The notes: generated from the sequence alone by a model not told the origin. Positions 1 through 7,092 are shown, counted from the stretch's first letter. The stretch is 23,467 nt of DNA from DATLFS01 sp035540935 (GCA_035540935.1 DATLFS010000014.1:1-23467); one strand, 5' to 3'. Numbers and translations are program-made.

Positions 1-278
1 TTCTTCGCCGGGGACTTCGCGGACGTCTTCTTGGACGTCTTGCGGGCGGTCGCCTTCTTCTTCGCCGGGGCTTTCTTGACCGCGGTCTTGCGGGAGGTGC
101 TCTTCTTCGCCGTGGCCTTCTTCCGGGCCGGCGTCTTCTTCGCGGCCGTCTTCTTGGCAGATGTCTTCTTGGCCGTCGTCTTCTTCGCGGGAGACCTCGT
201 CGTCTTGCGCGCCGAGGACTTCGCGGAGGTCTTCTTGGCCGGCGACTTTCTGCCGGAAGTCTTCTTCGCGGCGCTCAT
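1..278 (-). CDS. Lys/Ala-rich basic protein, N-terminal part only (runs off the left edge)
   Basis: Ninety-two codons are visible from an ATG at 278 to the window edge. About a third of the residues are lysine, in a degenerate AKKT/AKKA/PAKK repeat with many Ala, Thr, Ser and some Arg. There is no hydrophobic segment or folded domain in this part. Such tails bind nucleic acids and occur in bacterial histone H1-like proteins, in actinobacterial HU C-termini, and as N-terminal extensions of TraR/DksA-type zinc-finger proteins. From general knowledge of actinobacterial gene order, a DksA-like gene often follows ileS, so a tailed DksA-like protein is my preferred guess; the diagnostic part lies outside the window. 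A TATCTT hexamer sits 9 nt before the ATG with no Shine-Dalgarno sequence, so the mRNA may be leaderless. The gene is divergent from ileS. The opposite strand is open as a Phe/Val-rich frame, which is a mirror of the Lys codons. Confidence 0.7.
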   Translation of the reverse strand, partial: MSAAKKTSGRKSPAKKTSAKSSARKTTRSPAKKTTAKKTSAKKTAAKKTPARKKATAKKSTSRKTAVKKAPAKKKATARKTSKKTSAKSPAK

Positions 279-287
279 GAGGGCGGG

Positions 288-293
288 AAGATA
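288..293 (-). promoter_or_regulatory. Candidate -10 element (TATCTT) for the Lys/Ala-rich gene
   Basis: On the minus strand TATCTT lies 9 nt before the ATG at 278, in the 78-bp divergent gap to ileS. No clear -35 is seen. The spacing would give a leaderless or nearly leaderless transcript. Confidence 0.35.
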
Positions 294-344
294 GCACATC
301 GCCGAGGGGGCTCCTCTACCGGAGGGAGCCGGACGGCGAGCGGC

Positions 345-350
345 TACCCT
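345..350 (+). promoter_or_regulatory. Candidate -10 element (TACCCT) for ileS
   Basis: TACCCT fits TANNNT and ends 6 nt before the ileS ATG at 357, so transcription would start at or next to the start codon. The only Shine-Dalgarno-like sequence (GGAGGG, 321-326) is about 30 nt away, too far to act. No convincing -35 is present. Confidence 0.35.
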
Positions 351-356
351 AGCGCC

Positions 357-3300
357 ATGGCCGAGCCCCTCTACCGTCCCGTCGACCCGCAGGTCTCGTT
401 CCCCGAGCTGGAGGAGCGGACGCTGGCGCGATGGCGTGAGCAGGACGTCTACCGGCGCTCCCTGGAGGCGCGCCGAGGCGCGCCCGAGTGGGTCTTCTAC
501 GAGGGGCCACCGACGGCCAACGGCAAGCCGGGGATCCACCACGTCGAGGCGAGGACGTTCAAGGACTTCTTCTGCCGCTTCCAGACGATGCGGGGGCACC
601 ACGTTCACCGCAAGGCCGGGTGGGACTGCCACGGTCTGCCGGTCGAGATCGAGGTCGAGAAAGAGCTGGGGATCAAGCAGAAGCGCGAGATCGAGGAGCG
701 TTTCGGCATCGAGGAGTTCGTGCGCCGCTGCCGCGCGTCGGTCCAGCGGTACGTGGACGACTGGGAGCGGCTGACCGACCGCATCGGCTTCTGGCTCGAC
801 CTGGACCAGGCCTACTGGACGATGAGCCCCGACTACGTCGAGACCGTCTGGTGGATCCTCAAAGAGATCTGGGACAAAGGCCTCCTCGAGGAGGATTTCA
901 AGATCGTCCCCTATTGCCCCCGCTGCGAGACCGCTCTGTCGAGCCACGAGCAGCATCAGCCGGGCGCCTACCAGACGGTGACCGACCCGAGCGTCTACGT
1001 ACGGTTCCCCTTCGCGGACGACCCGCGCACGTCGCTCGTCGTGTGGACGACGACGCCGTGGACGTTGCTGGCGAACTTCGCCGCCGCGGTCGGCCGGGAC
1101 GTGCGTTACGCGGTGGTGGCCGATCCCTCCGACCCGGAGGCGCGGGTCGTGATCGCGGAGGACCGCGTCGAGGCGCTTCTCGGTGAGGCTGCCGAGGTGC
1201 TCGACGTGATCGGCGGCGCCGACCTCGTCGGCCGCGCCTACCTGCCTCCCTTCCCCTACGTGCCGTCGGAGCGGGGGGCGCACCTCGTGCGGCACGGCGA
1301 CTTCGTCTCCACCGAGGAGGGGACGGGGATCGTCCATCTGGCGCCGTACGGAGAGGACGACATGAAGGTCGCGCGCGAGCACGACCTCCCGATCGTCCAA
1401 GTGATCGACGGGACCGGCCACGTCGCGCCGGTGGCGGAAGGTTTCGCCGGGCTCTGGTTCAAGGACGCCGATCAGAAGGTGCTCGACGCGCTCGAAGACA
1501 GAGGCGTGCTGTTCCGCACCGAGGAGTACGAGCACGCATACCCCCACTGCTGGCGCTGCAAGACGCCCCTCATCTATTACGCGCGCAAGGACTGGTACAT
1601 CCGCACGTCGCAGATCCGCTCGCAACTCGAGGCGTCGAACGAGAGCACGAACTGGCAGCCGCCGACGATCAAGTACGGGCGCTTCGGCGACTGGCTCGCC
1701 AACAACGTCGACTGGTCGTTGAGCCGCGACCGCTACTGGGGCACGCCCCTGCCGGTCTGGCGCTGCGAGGAGGGCCACGACACCTGCGTCGGTTCGTTCG
1801 CGGAGCTCGCGGAGCTCTCCGGGCGCGACCTGGAGGGGTTCGATCCACACCGGCCGTACGTCGACGACATCACGCTCCCCTGCCCCACATGCGGGTCCAC
1901 CGCAACGCGGGTGCGAGCCGTGATCGACACCTGGTTCGACTCGGGCGCGATGCCGTTCGCGCAGTGGCACTACCCGTTCGAGAACGAAGACGTATTCGAG
2001 CGACGCTTCCCCGCCGACTTCATCTCAGAGGCGATCGATCAGACCCGCGGCTGGTTCTACTCGCTGCTCGCGGTCGCGACGCTCGTCCGCGGTGAGAACT
2101 CGTATCGCAACGTCGTCTGCCTCGGACACATCGTCGACGGTGAAGGCCGCAAGATGTCGAAGTCGCTCGGCAACATCATCGACCCGTGGACGGTCCTCGA
2201 GAGACAGGGCGCGGACGCGCTCCGCTGGTACCTGATCACCTCCGGCAGCCCGTGGGCGGCGCGCCGTGTCTCGATGGAGATCATCGACGACTCGCTCCGC
2301 AAGTTCCTCCTTACGCTTTGGAACACCTATTCGTTCTGGGTGACCTACGCCCAGATCGACGGCTTCGACCCCTCGCGGGTCGTCGTCCCCCTCCCCGAGC
2401 GGCCCGAGATGGATCGATGGGTCCTGGCCGAGCTCGACGACACCGTCCGCGTCGTGACCGATGCGCTCGAAGCGTTCGACGCGACGACGGGCGGCCGCAG
2501 GATCGACCGCTTGGTGGACGACCTCTCCAACTGGTACGTCCGGCGCAGCCGCCGCCGCTTCTGGCGCGCCGGTCGCGACGCCGACAAGGACGCGGCGTTC
2601 CTGACGCTATGGGAGTGCTTGACGACGATCGCTCAGCTGGCCGCGCCCTTCACGCCGTTCGTCGCCGACGAGATCTACGCGAACCTCATGCGGCCGCTGA
2701 AAGGCGCGCCGGACTCGGTGCATCTCTCCGACTGGCCGGTCCCGGACGACGAGCGCGCCGACGACGACCTCCGCGAGCGCATGACACTCGCGCGGAAGCT
2801 GGTTGCGCTGGGGCGCGCGGCGCGTACGGACGCCCGGATCAGAACCAGGCAACCGCTGGCCCGCGCTCTCATCGTGATGCCGGGCCGCGGCGACGACGCC
2901 TCACTCGGAGGCCTCGAGACCGTGATGGCGGAAGAGCTGAACGTGAAGGAGATCCAGGTCGCGGAGCGACTGGACGAGCTCGTGAGCTACACCGTCAAGC
3001 CGAACTTCAAGACCCTCGGGCCTCGCCTGGGAGCGAGGGTTAAGGGCGCCGCCGCCGCCCTGGCGCGCACGGACGCCGCCGCGGTCGTGGCGGAGCTCGA
3101 TCGGAGCGGAGAGGTCTCCGTCGAGCTGGACGGCGAAAGGATCGTCCTCGGAAGAGACGACCTCGACGTGCGGGTCGAGGGCCGCCCCGGTTACGCGATC
3201 GCTCAGGAAAACGCCTTCGGCGTCGCCCTCGACACCGAGCTGACGCCCGAGCTGGTCGCGGAGGGCATCGCCCGGGAGGTCGTGCGCGGGGTCCAGGAGC

Positions 3301-3515
3301 TGCGTAAGACGTCTGGTCTGGCGGTCGAGGACCGGGTCTCGCTGTGGCTCGACGCGGAAGGCTCAGCGCGCGCCGCGGTCGAGCAGCATCGCGAGGCGAT
3401 CGCCGCGGAGGTCCTGGCGGAGCGATTGGCGTTCGGCGCGCCTCCTCCGGATGCGGCGTCCGCCGAAGTCGTGGTGGACGGCGAGCGCGTCCACGCCGCG
3501 ATCAAGCGCGGCTAG
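357..3515 (+). CDS. ileS: Isoleucyl-tRNA synthetase, IleRS2-like, with GIHH in place of HIGH
   Basis: Cytoplasmic class Ia synthetase that charges tRNA-Ile with isoleucine. The length of 1052 aa fits the long, eukaryote-like IleRS2 type. The signature region PPTANGKPGIHH is at residues 51-62, the catalytic-loop motif KMSKS at 599-603, and the context LGHIVDGEGRKMSKSLGN is conserved. The editing (CP1) domain shows WTTTPWTL and GTGIVH. Cysteine pairs CPRC (187-190), CWRC (398-401) and CPTC (509-512) could bind zinc. The C-terminal third contains the anticodon-binding region (SNWYVRRSRRRFW) and an IleRS2-like tail (EELNVKEIQV). The odd feature is the class I HxGH motif, which reads G59-I60-H61-H62, so its first and third residues are exchanged. 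The ATG at 357 is the first start in frame and keeps the usual N-terminus. The gene opposes the dcw operon and its TAG overlaps the stop of the gene on the other strand. Confidence 0.97.
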   Translation: MAEPLYRPVDPQVSFPELEERTLARWREQDVYRRSLEARRGAPEWVFYEGPPTANGKPGIHHVEARTFKDFFCRFQTMRGHHVHRKAGWDCHGLPVEIEVEKELGIKQKREIEERFGIEEFVRRCRASVQRYVDDWERLTDRIGFWLDLDQAYWTMSPDYVETVWWILKEIWDKGLLEEDFKIVPYCPRCETALSSHEQHQPGAYQTVTDPSVYVRFPFADDPRTSLVVWTTTPWTLLANFAAAVGRDVRYAVVADPSDPEARVVIAEDRVEALLGEAAEVLDVIGGADLVGRAYLPPFPYVPSERGAHLVRHGDFVSTEEGTGIVHLAPYGEDDMKVAREHDLPIVQVIDGTGHVAPVAEGFAGLWFKDADQKVLDALEDRGVLFRTEEYEHAYPHCWRCKTPLIYYARKDWYIRTSQIRSQLEASNESTNWQPPTIKYGRFGDWLANNVDWSLSRDRYWGTPLPVWRCEEGHDTCVGSFAELAELSGRDLEGFDPHRPYVDDITLPCPTCGSTATRVRAVIDTWFDSGAMPFAQWHYPFENEDVFERRFPADFISEAIDQTRGWFYSLLAVATLVRGENSYRNVVCLGHIVDGEGRKMSKSLGNIIDPWTVLERQGADALRWYLITSGSPWAARRVSMEIIDDSLRKFLLTLWNTYSFWVTYAQIDGFDPSRVVVPLPERPEMDRWVLAELDDTVRVVTDALEAFDATTGGRRIDRLVDDLSNWYVRRSRRRFWRAGRDADKDAAFLTLWECLTTIAQLAAPFTPFVADEIYANLMRPLKGAPDSVHLSDWPVPDDERADDDLRERMTLARKLVALGRAARTDARIRTRQPLARALIVMPGRGDDASLGGLETVMAEELNVKEIQVAERLDELVSYTVKPNFKTLGPRLGARVKGAAAALARTDAAAVVAELDRSGEVSVELDGERIVLGRDDLDVRVEGRPGYAIAQENAFGVALDTELTPELVAEGIAREVVRGVQELRKTSGLAVEDRVSLWLDAEGSARAAVEQHREAIAAEVLAERLAFGAPPPDAASAEVVVDGERVHAAIKRG

Positions 3516-4081
3516 GGCTTGCAGATACCGCAGGCCGAATAGGAGCGGCGGCGCGCCTGCGCTTTGGTCATCCGCTCTGTCTCCGCCGCCTTGGCATAGC
3601 GGCAGTCGGGCCGGTGGTACTTCTTCCGTTCGGGAACCGCCACGACCTCGTCCGTCTGCGGCTTCGGCGCGGGCTTCGACACATCGCGACCCTTGGTCGG
3701 CGCGGCGTTCGCGGTGGGCGCGCCCGCGGCCGCGGCGGGGCCTGCCTCGCCTGCCGCGTCGAGCGGCGAGAACTCCTCGGTGGACGACGCGGTGGCGGTG
3801 GCCGCGTTCGTCCGCGGCTCGTTGTCGTCGTCGCCGGGCGAGTCCGCCCCACTCTCCGGCGCGTCCGCGTCATCCGGGGAACGCGCGGCTCCTGCCGCAC
3901 CGGCGGGTGCCGCCGCTTCGCGCTTGCTGCGGTGGTAGGCGAGGGCCAGGCATACGGCCGCCCCTACCGACAGCGCTATCGAGACCCAGATGAGCTGCTC
4001 GTTCTGATCGAACCAGCCGAATGCGAGGGTGCCTGCCGACGCGACGATCAGGACGATCGACGCGGTGATGAGGCCGGTCAC
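3512..4081 (-). CDS. Membrane-anchored protein with C-terminal HxxxC...CxxC (Ada-like) metal site
   Basis: The 189-aa product has two hydrophobic segments (about 5-23 and 30-49) joined by a short acidic/polar loop. A low-complexity Ala/Pro/Asp/Glu-rich linker of about 95 residues follows. The small C-terminal module holds KKYHRPDC (153-160) and YSACGICKP (181-189), so H156, C160, C184 and C187 could coordinate one zinc ion. This arrangement resembles the short Ada-type/thermonuclease-tail modules with the pattern KYHxxxCxxxxxS/T...A...GYxxCxxCxP; that is pattern recognition, not a search result. I recognise no full-length family, so no function is assigned. The start is GTG at 4081, only 3 nt after the divIVA stop, which makes it the last gene of the dcw unit. 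Its TAG shares the CTAG at 3512-3515 with the ileS stop. A link to division or polar growth is inferred from context only. Confidence 0.85.
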   Translation of the reverse strand: MTGLITASIVLIVASAGTLAFGWFDQNEQLIWVSIALSVGAAVCLALAYHRSKREAAAPAGAAGAARSPDDADAPESGADSPGDDDNEPRTNAATATASSTEEFSPLDAAGEAGPAAAAGAPTANAAPTKGRDVSKPAPKPQTDEVVAVPERKKYHRPDCRYAKAAETERMTKAQARRRSYSACGICKP

Positions 4082-4084
4082 CGG

Positions 4085-4732
4085 CTAGCCACCCTGGCGG
4101 AAGAAGAGGTCGCGCACTCCGCGATCCTCCTCCGCCTCCGGCCCGCGGTTTTCCGCCGGCGCGGCCGGAGAGGACGACACGGGACGCGGTCCTCCGGGTG
4201 GCGCGAAGCGCGGCGGCTCGACGTCGGTCAGCGCCTCGAGCGCCTTGAGCTGCTGGTGGAAGAAGCTGCGCAGCCGGGTCTTCGTGTCGTCCTCGAACGT
4301 CTTCAGCCGCGTGATCCTCTCGTCGAGATCGCGCCGTCGTTCGGCGAGTCTGGCTTCTTCGGCCGCCGCCTTGCTGCGCGCGTCCTCCTCCGCCTGGGCC
4401 ACCCGGCGTCGCGCATCCTCCTCGGTCGTGCGCGCCCGCTCTCCCGCCGCGGCGATCAGTTCGTCGGCCTTCGCCTTCGCGCGCGCGATCGCCTCCTCGG
4501 CCGCCTGCTGCGCGGTGACGAGGGTCTTCTTGAGCATCTCTTCGGTGTCGCGGCTGGCGGCCACCGTCTGATCTAGCTCGCGGATGCGCGCCCGAAGCGA
4601 GTCGTTCTCACGACGCAACGTCTCAACCGCTTCCGCGACGCGGTCCAGGAAGTCGTCAACCTCCTCCTGGTTGTAGCCACGCCACGCGTCGTTGAACTGC
4701 TTCTCGTGGATGGCGCGCGCGTTCAGCTCCAT
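4085..4732 (-). CDS. divIVA: DivIVA/Wag31-type polar and septal coiled-coil protein
   Basis: The 215-aa product begins with the DivIVA membrane-binding domain (residues 1-45; KQFNDAWRGYNQEEVDDFLDRV at 11-32 is the family hallmark). A long charged Ala/Glu/Arg coiled coil (about 35-175) and a Pro-rich tail with acidic clusters follow. DivIVA binds negatively curved membrane and in actinobacteria recruits polar growth machinery. The start MELNARAIHEKQF replaces the more usual MPLTPxDI but keeps the alignment. The ATG at 4732 has no Shine-Dalgarno sequence; a GATACT hexamer ends 7 nt before it. The gene follows yggT by 46 nt and precedes the zinc-site membrane gene by 3 nt. Confidence 0.95.
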   Translation of the reverse strand: MELNARAIHEKQFNDAWRGYNQEEVDDFLDRVAEAVETLRRENDSLRARIRELDQTVAASRDTEEMLKKTLVTAQQAAEEAIARAKAKADELIAAAGERARTTEEDARRRVAQAEEDARSKAAAEEARLAERRRDLDERITRLKTFEDDTKTRLRSFFHQQLKALEALTDVEPPRFAPPGGPRPVSSSPAAPAENRGPEAEEDRGVRDLFFRQGG

Positions 4733-4739
4733 ACGTTCG

Positions 4740-4745
4740 AGTATC
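4740..4745 (-). promoter_or_regulatory. Candidate -10 element (TGC-GATACT) for divIVA
   Basis: On the minus strand GATACT is preceded by an extended -10-like TGC and followed by 7 nt and then the divIVA ATG. The position predicts a leaderless transcript. A -35 is not evident, so the extended TGN may compensate. Confidence 0.4.
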
Positions 4746-4778
4746 GCAGAGGTCGAAGGCGAGACTGCGGCTTTGCGC

Positions 4779-5042
4779 CTACAACCCGGCGCTGCAAACG
4801 GCCCGCTGGAGGACGCCGATCAGGATGAAGACGAAGAAGATGGAGATATCGAACATGCCTACGGGAGGGATATAGCGGCGGAAGAAGCCGAGCACGGGCT
4901 CCGTCACCTGGTAGACGAACCCGACCGGGCCTGACAAGGCGTCGGGGATCCTGCCTCCGAAAGCCTGCACCCACGACATGATCACGCGCACGAGCAGGAT
5001 GAACGAGTACACGGCCAATGCCGTGCAGAGGAGGCCTCCCAT
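4779..5042 (-). CDS. yggT: YggT family small membrane protein
   Basis: The 87-aa integral membrane protein has two hydrophobic segments (about 4-25 and 60-82). Between them lies the YggT-type loop ending in VTEPVLGFFRRYIPPVGMFDIS, with conserved Glu-Pro and Arg-Arg. The family is found next to sepF in Gram-positives and cyanobacteria. It is linked to division or membrane organisation, but its biochemical role is not settled. The start is the ATG at 5042, overlapping the sepF TGA as TGATG. A TTG one codon upstream is a weaker choice. Confidence 0.9.
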   Translation of the reverse strand: MGGLLCTALAVYSFILLVRVIMSWVQAFGGRIPDALSGPVGFVYQVTEPVLGFFRRYIPPVGMFDISIFFVFILIGVLQRAVCSAGL

Positions 5043-5569
5043 CAAGCCTGTCTGAAGAAGCCGCGCTCTTCGAACAGCCGGCGCCGCTCCTCGGCCGAGA
5101 CCTGCACGCCGGCCGGCGTCATGAGCAGGACCTTGTCCGCTACCGGCTGCACGGATCCGGCCAGCCCGTAGGCGAGGCCGCTCCCGAAGTCGACGAGCCG
5201 CTGCCTCAGGTCGGAGTCGACCGACTGGAGGTTGATGATCACCGAGTAGCCCTCGCGGAAGCGGTCGCCGATCTCCTTCGCTCCGGAGTTGAAGTCGCCG
5301 CTCGGCATCACCAGGTGGAAGCGGGGCGACGGAGAGGGGGTGGGCATCGCTCGCACCACCGCGTCTCGGCCGGTCTCCTCGGACGCGCGGCGCGCCGCCG
5401 TGAGATCACGTCGCCCTCCCCTGCCGGCACGGCGCGGCTCTTCCCGGCGGCGCGGCTCCTCCTCGTGGTACGCGTCCTCCTCGAACTCGTCGTACGCGTA
5501 GTCGTCGTACGCGTCGTCCTCCTCCATCAGTCCGAGGTAGACGAGGGTCTTTCTCCAGATGCCGGCCAT
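5042..5569 (-). CDS. sepF: SepF, FtsZ membrane anchor and septum assembly factor
   Basis: The 175-aa product has an N-terminal amphipathic membrane-targeting helix (MAGIWRKTLVYLGLMEED). A very acidic Tyr/Asp/Glu-rich stretch (about 17-37), a basic Arg-rich linker (about 40-65) and the globular SepF domain (about 82-165; SVIINLQ, LRQRLVDFGSGLAYGL) follow. SepF polymerises, binds the FtsZ C-terminal peptide and tethers the Z-ring to the membrane, which matters here because no ftsA is present. The ATG at 5569 lies 37 nt after the yggS stop, and a TATCCT hexamer 8 nt before it could be a promoter of its own. It overlaps yggT by 1 nt. Confidence 0.95.
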   Translation of the reverse strand: MAGIWRKTLVYLGLMEEDDAYDDYAYDEFEEDAYHEEEPRRREEPRRAGRGGRRDLTAARRASEETGRDAVVRAMPTPSPSPRFHLVMPSGDFNSGAKEIGDRFREGYSVIINLQSVDSDLRQRLVDFGSGLAYGLAGSVQPVADKVLLMTPAGVQVSAEERRRLFEERGFFRQA

Positions 5570-5577
5570 GATGGCTC

Positions 5578-5583
5578 AGGATA
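5578..5583 (-). promoter_or_regulatory. Candidate -10 element (TATCCT) for sepF
   Basis: Minus-strand TATCCT lies 8 nt before the sepF ATG. A TTGACG-like sequence occurs upstream but 21 nt away, longer than a normal spacer, so the promoter is only tentative. A 14-bp palindrome lies within that spacer. Confidence 0.3.
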
Positions 5584-5592
5584 GCGGCCTGC

Positions 5593-5606
5593 CGGCCGAT
5601 CGGCCG
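5593..5606. repeat. 14-bp perfect palindrome between yggS and sepF
   Basis: CGGCCGATCGGCCG starts immediately after the yggS stop codon. It fills the middle of the 37-nt gap before sepF, just upstream of the candidate -10. It may be an operator half-site pair, or chance in a GC-rich genome. Confidence 0.5.
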
Positions 5607-6308
5607 TCAATCGGACCGGCGCCGCCGCGCGCCGAAGATCGCTTCGCCCACCCGAACGATGGTCGCGCCTTCCTCCACCGCGACCTCGAAGTCGCGAGAC
5701 ATCCCCATCGAAAGCATGGTGGCGCCGGGGATCCGCGCACCGACCTCAGCACCGAGCGCGACGAGGTCGCGGAAATACGGACGCGAGTCGTCGGGCTGAC
5801 CGGGGAACGGCGTCATCGTCATCAGCCCGCGTACGACGAGACCGTCCAGCTGTGACACCTCACTCGCGAGGGCCGGCGCACGCGCCGGTTCGACGCCCTC
5901 CTTCGTCGCCTCGCCGGCGACGTTCACCTGGATCAGCACCTCTTGCCGGATCCCGAGCGCCCGCGCCCGGCGAGCGATGGCCTCCGCGAGGCCGAAGCGA
6001 TCGACCGAGTGGATCAACGCGGCGGTGCCCACCACGAGACGGACCTTGTTCGACTGGAGGTGACCGACGAAGTGCCACGGCGCGCCGGGATCGCGCCCGA
6101 GCGACGCGGCCTTCTCGCGCAGCTCCTGGGCGCGGTTCTCGCCCAGCGCCTCGGCGCCCGCGGCGACCGCCTCGCGTACGGCGTCGGGCGGGAACGTCTT
6201 CGAGACCGCCACGACGGTTACCTCTGCCGGGTTGCGTCCGGCGCGCCTTGCCGCGGCGTCGACGCGCGCACGGACCGCCGCGATGCGGTCGGCGATCGTT
6301 CCCCTCAC
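5607..6308 (-). CDS. yggS: YggS/PLPBP family pyridoxal-phosphate homeostasis protein
   Basis: The 233-aa single-domain TIM-barrel PLP-binding protein has the PLP lysine in VTVVAVSKTFP (K37). Family motifs GENRAQE, WHFVGHLQSNK, LIHSVD, VLIQVNVAGEATKEG, GLMTM and LSMGMSRDFEVAVEEG (phosphate site) follow. It has no known catalytic reaction and balances cellular PLP and amino-acid pools. The GTG at 6308 overlaps the pgeF stop as GTGA and gives the normal family length; longer upstream extensions lie inside pgeF and were rejected. It sits in the standard actinobacterial place between pgeF and sepF. Confidence 0.95.
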   Translation of the reverse strand: MRGTIADRIAAVRARVDAAARRAGRNPAEVTVVAVSKTFPPDAVREAVAAGAEALGENRAQELREKAASLGRDPGAPWHFVGHLQSNKVRLVVGTAALIHSVDRFGLAEAIARRARALGIRQEVLIQVNVAGEATKEGVEPARAPALASEVSQLDGLVVRGLMTMTPFPGQPDDSRPYFRDLVALGAEVGARIPGATMLSMGMSRDFEVAVEEGATIVRVGEAIFGARRRRSD

Positions 6309-7042
6309 AGGAGCGCGGCGAAAGCGCCCTGACGGCCGGTGACGCCGTCGCGCCGGTAGGAGAAGAGGTGAGGACTGCACGAGGTGCAGCCTTCCGCCCG
6401 CGCGATCCGCTCGACCCCGGCGCGGCGCAGCACGGCCTCGGCCCCGCGGGAAGGATCGACGTGCCGCTCATCGGCGACGGGAAGATCCCGCGCGCGGAAA
6501 GCGTCCAGCACCTCGGGACCCACCTCGTAGCAGCAGGCGCGGATGGCCGGACCGATCCATGCGGCGCGAGGCGTCCCGAGGATCTCGAGCCCACGCTCGA
6601 GCACGCCCGCGACCAGACCGCGCCAACCGGAGTGGAGCGCTACGACGCCGTCGTCTCCCCACACGAGGACCGGTGTGCAGTCGGCCGTCATGATGGTGAG
6701 CGTCACCCCCGGGCCACGCGCGACGAAGCCGTCGCAGCGGCCGATCGTCCCCGAATCACCCGGCCGCGCCTCGACCACATCGGCGCCGTGCACCTGCCGC
6801 GCGTAGACCGCGGTCGAAGCTTCGAATCCGGCAGCGGCGGCGACGCGACGACGGTTCTCCTCTACGCGTGCCGGATCGTCACCGGTCTTGGCCGAGAGAT
6901 TCAGCGAGTCGTACGGAGGTGCGCTCGCGCCGCCGCGGCGGTCGGAGAACGCGACGAGGACGCCGGCCGCACGCGCCGCGGGGTCGTGCAGGAGGTGCAC
7001 GCCGCCGCACTCCGACGCTTCGAGGGACGGTTGGAAGCTCAT
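6305..7042 (-). CDS. pgeF: PgeF/YfiH family multicopper-oxidase-like (DUF152/LACC1) protein
   Basis: The 245-aa product has the metal/active-site residues of the family: H85 in ARQVHGADV, C122 in TADCTPVL and H137 in ALHSGWRG. YDSLNLS and CSPHLFSYRRDG are also conserved. Members act on purine nucleosides, and E. coli PgeF prevents misincorporation of amino acids into peptidoglycan precursors, which suits this mur operon. The start is the ATG at 7042, the only one that keeps the normal N-terminus. It lies 67 nt after ftsZ, behind a strong hairpin, and overlaps yggS by 4 nt. Confidence 0.93.
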   Translation of the reverse strand: MSFQPSLEASECGGVHLLHDPAARAAGVLVAFSDRRGGASAPPYDSLNLSAKTGDDPARVEENRRRVAAAAGFEASTAVYARQVHGADVVEARPGDSGTIGRCDGFVARGPGVTLTIMTADCTPVLVWGDDGVVALHSGWRGLVAGVLERGLEILGTPRAAWIGPAIRACCYEVGPEVLDAFRARDLPVADERHVDPSRGAEAVLRRAGVERIARAEGCTSCSPHLFSYRRDGVTGRQGAFAALL

Positions 7043-7064
7043 CCCGAGAGTGTCCCGCACGCGC

Positions 7065-7092
7065 CGAGGGGCGGCGCGTGCGCCGCCCCTCG
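7065..7092 (-). terminator. Perfect GC-rich hairpin between ftsZ and pgeF (attenuator or RNA stabiliser)
   Basis: Two 13-nt arms, CGAGGGGCGGCGC and its exact complement, are separated by 2 nt, so an 11-bp stem with a 6-nt loop can form. It lies 17 nt after the ftsZ stop. No U-run follows on the minus strand, so it is not a classical intrinsic terminator. It may attenuate readthrough into pgeF or protect the ftsZ 3' end. Confidence 0.65.

Noticed and set aside
31..294. Plus-strand open frame coding a Phe/Val/Ala-rich 87-residue hydrophobic peptide
   Set aside because: It is the mirror of AAG, GCC and ACG codons in the minus-strand Lys/Ala-rich gene and has an implausible composition.
3344..4576. 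Long plus-strand open frame (410 residues) across the ileS end, the zinc-site gene and divIVA
   Set aside because: Arg/Gly/Leu-rich shadow typical of high-GC DNA; the three overlapped genes have clear domains in other frames.
7065..7092. Classical intrinsic terminator after ftsZ
   Set aside because: The stem is excellent but no U-run follows on the minus strand, so only attenuation or stabilisation is proposed.
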